From Hyphomicrobiales bacterium (lineage in GTDB: Bacteria > Pseudomonadota > Alphaproteobacteria > Rhizobiales > Beijerinckiaceae), in the NCBI GenBank assembly GCA_028865375.1, contig JAGWKJ010000023.1, forward strand, positions 1-15,301: a DNA stretch of 15,301 bases, in the 5' to 3' direction. Shown in pieces: positions 12,954-15,301 of the stretch. The notes beneath the pieces were generated by a model, which was given only the letters and a program-made list of their open reading frames with translations, had not been told where the DNA came from and searched no databases. The position numbers and the translations under genes were made by a program. Position 1 is the first letter of the stretch. The number at the start of each line of letters is the position of its first letter.

Positions 12954-14297
12954 ATGCAGGTCACCGAAACCCACGCCGAAGGCTTGAAGCGCGGCTTCCG
13001 CGTCCACTTGGCCGCGGCCGAACTCGTCGAGCGTCTCGACGGCCAGCTCGCCGAGCTGCGCGGCAAGGCGCAGATCAAGGGCTTCCGTCCCGGCAAGGTG
13101 CCGCTCGCCCACCTCAAGCGCCTCTACGGCCGCTCGGCGATGGCCGACGTGGTGCAGGACGCCGTCAACGAGGCGAGCCGCAAGATCGTGGCCGACCATG
13201 GCCTGCGCCTCGCCCAGGAGCCGCGCGTCGAACTGCCCAAGGACGAGGCGGAAGTCGCCCGCGCGCTCGAGGCCAAGGGCGACCTCGCCTTCGACGTGGC
13301 GGTGGAAGTGCTGCCGAAGTTCGAGGTCGGCGCGCTCGACGACCTCGCGCTGGAGCGCCCGGTCGCCCCGGTGGAGGACGCGCAGGTAGACCGCGCGATC
13401 GACGGGCTGGCCGAGCGCCTGCGCGAGTACAAGGCGCGCGACGCCGGCGCGGGCGCGCAGAAGGGCGACCGCCTGACGATCGACTTCGCCGGAGAGATCG
13501 ACGGCAAGCCGTTCGAGGGCGGCAAGGGCGAGGGCATCAAGGTCAAGCTCGGCTCGGGCGAGTTCATTCCCGGCTTCGAGGATGCGCTGGTCGGCGCCAA
13601 GGCGGGCGACAAGCGCCGCGTCTCCTCGCGCTTCCCCGACGAATACGCCAACGCCGCGCTCGCCGGAAAGCCGGCCGAGTTCGACGTCGAAGTCCGCGCC
13701 GTCGAGGCGCCCGAGGCGATGGCGCTCGACGACGACTTCGCCAAGAAGATGGGCTTCGAATCCGCCGAGGCGATGCGCGCGGCGGCCCGCGGCAGCATCG
13801 AGGCCGAGCACGCGCGCGCCTCGCGCGACAAGGTCAAGCGCCAGCTGCTCGACCGGCTCGACAAGCGCTATTCGTTCGACCTGCCCGAGGGGCTGGTCGA
13901 CCAGGAGTTCCAGAACATCTGGCGCCAGGCGGAGACCGAGCGCGGCGCGTCGGGCCGGAGCTTCGCCGACGATTCCACCACCGAGGAGGAGGCGCGCGCC
14001 GACTTCCGCCGCATCGCCGAGCGTCGCGTGCGGCTCGGCCTGTTGCTCGCCGAGGTCGGCGACAAGGCGAAGGTGGAGGTCACCGACCAGGAGATGACGC
14101 AGGCGTTGATCGAGCGCGCCCGCGCGTTCCCCGGCCGCGAGAAGGAAATCTGGGACTTCTACCGCAAGAACCCGCAGTCGCTCGCCGAACTGCGCGCGCC
14201 GATCTACGAGGAGAAGGTGGTCGACCACCTGATCGGGCAGGCCAAGGTCACCGAGCGCACGGTGACGCGCGAGGAGCTGACCAGGATCGAGGACTGA
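12954..14297 (+). CDS. tig: Trigger factor (ribosome-bound chaperone, peptidyl-prolyl isomerase)
   Basis: A 447-residue protein, normal length. It docks at the ribosome exit tunnel and shields nascent chains. The N-terminal ribosome-binding domain has the signature GFRPGKVP at 43-50. The FKBP-type isomerase domain runs about 170-250 (KGDRLTIDFAGEIDGKPFEG, GEFIPGFEDALVGAKAGD). The rest is the helical chaperone domain, ending in KVTERTVTREEL. AGAGGA four bases before the ATG supports the start. In many bacteria clpP and clpX follow; here a terminator and a LysR gene do instead. Confidence 0.97.
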   Translation: MQVTETHAEGLKRGFRVHLAAAELVERLDGQLAELRGKAQIKGFRPGKVPLAHLKRLYGRSAMADVVQDAVNEASRKIVADHGLRLAQEPRVELPKDEAEVARALEAKGDLAFDVAVEVLPKFEVGALDDLALERPVAPVEDAQVDRAIDGLAERLREYKARDAGAGAQKGDRLTIDFAGEIDGKPFEGGKGEGIKVKLGSGEFIPGFEDALVGAKAGDKRRVSSRFPDEYANAALAGKPAEFDVEVRAVEAPEAMALDDDFAKKMGFESAEAMRAAARGSIEAEHARASRDKVKRQLLDRLDKRYSFDLPEGLVDQEFQNIWRQAETERGASGRSFADDSTTEEEARADFRRIAERRVRLGLLLAEVGDKAKVEVTDQEMTQALIERARAFPGREKEIWDFYRKNPQSLAELRAPIYEEKVVDHLIGQAKVTERTVTREELTRIED

Positions 14298-14330
14298 GCC
14301 GGGCGTCCGGCGGAAGTTTGCGCTAACCTG

Positions 14331-14360
14331 CGCCCCGGGACCCGCGGTCCCGGGGCGTTT
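14331..14360 (+). terminator. Strong hairpin terminator after tig, abutting the next start codon
   Basis: CGCCCCGGGACC (14331-14342) pairs perfectly with GGTCCCGGGGCG (14346-14357) around a CGC loop, followed by TTT. Twelve GC-rich pairs make it the strongest hairpin seen here. It lies 33 bases past the tig stop and ends five bases before the LysR ATG. The three-T tail is short, so termination may be partial. Confidence 0.65.
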
Positions 14361-14362
14361 CC

Positions 14363-15286
14363 ATGATCATCCGGCAGCTCGCCTATCTCGACGCGCTCGC
14401 CCGCGAGCGGCATTTCCGCAAGGCGGCCGAGGCCTGCAACGTCTCGCAGCCGACGCTTTCGGCGGCGATCGCGCAGCTCGAGCGGGAGTTCGGCGCGCAG
14501 CTGGTCGCGCGCGGCCGCCGATTCGAGGGGCTGACGCGCGAGGGCGAGGCGGTGCTCGCGCACGCGCGCCGCGTGCTCGCCGAGGTCGACGCGATGGGCG
14601 ACGCGCTGGCCGAATTGCGCGAGGGCATCGGCGGCCGGCTGACGATCGGCGCCGTGCCGACCGCGCTGCCGATGATCGCGGGCGTCACGGCGCCGTTCCT
14701 CGCGCGCTATCCGGGCGTCGCCCTGACGATCCTCTCGCAGACCTCGGTCGAGATCCAGCGCGGCCTCGACGCGTTCGAGATCGACGTCGGCCTCACCTAT
14801 CTCGACAACGAGCCGCTCGAACGCGTCGTCTCGAAGCCGATCTACGTCGAGGGCTATCTGCTGCTCACGCGCGCCGACGGACCGCTGGCTTCGCGCGACG
14901 AGATCGGCTGGGCGGAGGCGGCGCGGCTGCGACTGTGCCTGCTCACGCCCGACATGCAGAACCGCCGCATCGTCGACGGCACGTTCCGGTCGGTCGGCGC
15001 CGCGCCGGTCCCCGTGATGGAGACGAACTCGATCTTCTCTCTGGTGTCGCACGCCGGCGTGGAGGGCCTCGCGAGCGTCGTCTCCGAACCGGTCGTGGAT
15101 TTCATCGGCCTGCCCGCCGGCGTGAAGGCGCTGCGGCTCGTCAAGCCGATGGCGCGGCGTACGGTCGGCCTCGTCGCCGCCGACCGCACGCACATGCCGC
15201 CCTTGGCGCGCAAACTGTTCGAACTGGCGCGCCCGTTGCCGCCGCGGCGCGACGGAAACGGCGAAGCGACGACGAAACGTCGATAG
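14363..15286 (+). CDS. LysR-family regulator (formate dehydrogenase-associated, FdsR-like)
   Basis: A 307-residue activator/repressor. The winged helix-turn-helix is at about residues 18-37 (FRKAAEACNVSQPTLSAAIA), followed by the linker helix and a periplasmic-binding-like effector domain from about residue 92 (RLTIGAVPTALPMIAGVTAP). The opening MIIRQLAYLDALARERHF and the later EIDVGLTYLDNEPLERV closely resemble LysR proteins encoded next to NAD-dependent formate dehydrogenase (fds) operons; this comes from memory of the family, and no fds gene lies inside the window. The start codon is five bases from the tig terminator hairpin and the only purine-rich ribosome-site candidate (GGGGCG) is inside that hairpin. 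A LysR-type dyad overlaps its stop codon. Confidence 0.9.
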   Translation: MIIRQLAYLDALARERHFRKAAEACNVSQPTLSAAIAQLEREFGAQLVARGRRFEGLTREGEAVLAHARRVLAEVDAMGDALAELREGIGGRLTIGAVPTALPMIAGVTAPFLARYPGVALTILSQTSVEIQRGLDAFEIDVGLTYLDNEPLERVVSKPIYVEGYLLLTRADGPLASRDEIGWAEAARLRLCLLTPDMQNRRIVDGTFRSVGAAPVPVMETNSIFSLVSHAGVEGLASVVSEPVVDFIGLPAGVKALRLVKPMARRTVGLVAADRTHMPPLARKLFELARPLPPRRDGNGEATTKRR

Positions 15287-15300
15287 ACATCGTCTATCGA
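15280..15300. promoter_or_regulatory. Candidate LysR operator (T-N11-A dyad) over the LysR stop codon
   Basis: TCGATAGAC (15280-15288) and GTCTATCGA (15292-15300) are perfect inverses separated by ATC. The core ATAGACATCGTCTAT places T and A exactly 11 bases apart inside a dyad, the classical LysR-box rule. The TAG stop codon of the LysR gene falls inside the left arm. It could be the binding site for this regulator upstream of the next operon. A short hairpin in the mRNA is the alternative. Confidence 0.5.
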
Positions 15301-15301
15301 G

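Noticed and set aside
12897..14228. A 443-codon minus-strand open frame antisense to trigger factor
   Set aside because: The opposite strand is an unmistakable tig of normal length; the antisense frame shows no family motif.

Overview
The window is very GC-rich chromosomal DNA. Its gene content points to an alphaproteobacterium, most likely in the Hyphomicrobiales (Rhizobiales). Signs of this are the long-form hpf next to ptsN, a tRNA-Leu directly before tig, an AglR-type LacI regulator, a REP-like palindromic repeat, and a LysR protein of the kind found beside NAD-dependent formate dehydrogenase genes. The last point hints at C1 or formate metabolism, but no genus can be named from this window. 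Coding density is high and I see no phage, IS, CRISPR or obvious island.

Left edge (1-1647): the N-terminal part of an acyl-CoA dehydrogenase runs leftward out of the window. It is divergent from a small carrier protein that is followed by a family 2 glycosyltransferase. The shared 210-base intergenic region carries GTTAAC-centred repeats. A dehydrogenase plus a free-standing carrier protein suggests chemistry on a carrier-tethered acyl or aminoacyl group; this is the least ordinary locus here.

Minus-strand block (1660-6913): read in transcription order, this holds a LacI-family regulator, a GH25 lysozyme-like lipoprotein, lipB (octanoyl transfer for lipoate synthesis), a membrane cytochrome b with a Tat-exported YedY/sulfite-oxidase-type molybdopterin protein in an overlapping pair, a REP-like inverted repeat, and gmk (guanylate kinase). 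The cytochrome b and molybdoenzyme are probably one periplasmic redox module. The others are neighbours without an evident shared pathway.

Plus-strand block (7197-10376): a 69-residue basic protein of unknown function lies downstream of a strong hairpin. It is followed by a DHA2-type MFS efflux protein with its own candidate promoter, a small secreted protein, and an overlapping EamA/DMT-family exporter.

Right part (10399-15301): asd (aspartate-semialdehyde dehydrogenase) is divergent from hpf and ptsN (ribosome hibernation and nitrogen-PTS EIIA). The two directions share a TGTCAAGATTGACA dyad that supplies a -35-like element to each strand. Then come a tRNA-Leu(UAG) with a good promoter, tig (trigger factor), a 12-bp hairpin terminator, and a LysR regulator whose start codon lies just five bases past that hairpin. 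The window ends in a perfect dyad over the LysR stop codon. It fits the T-N11-A rule for LysR operators and probably belongs to the next operon. Overall this is mostly housekeeping chromosome; I found no convincing new multi-gene system, but several small regulatory structures and the carrier-protein locus deserve a look.
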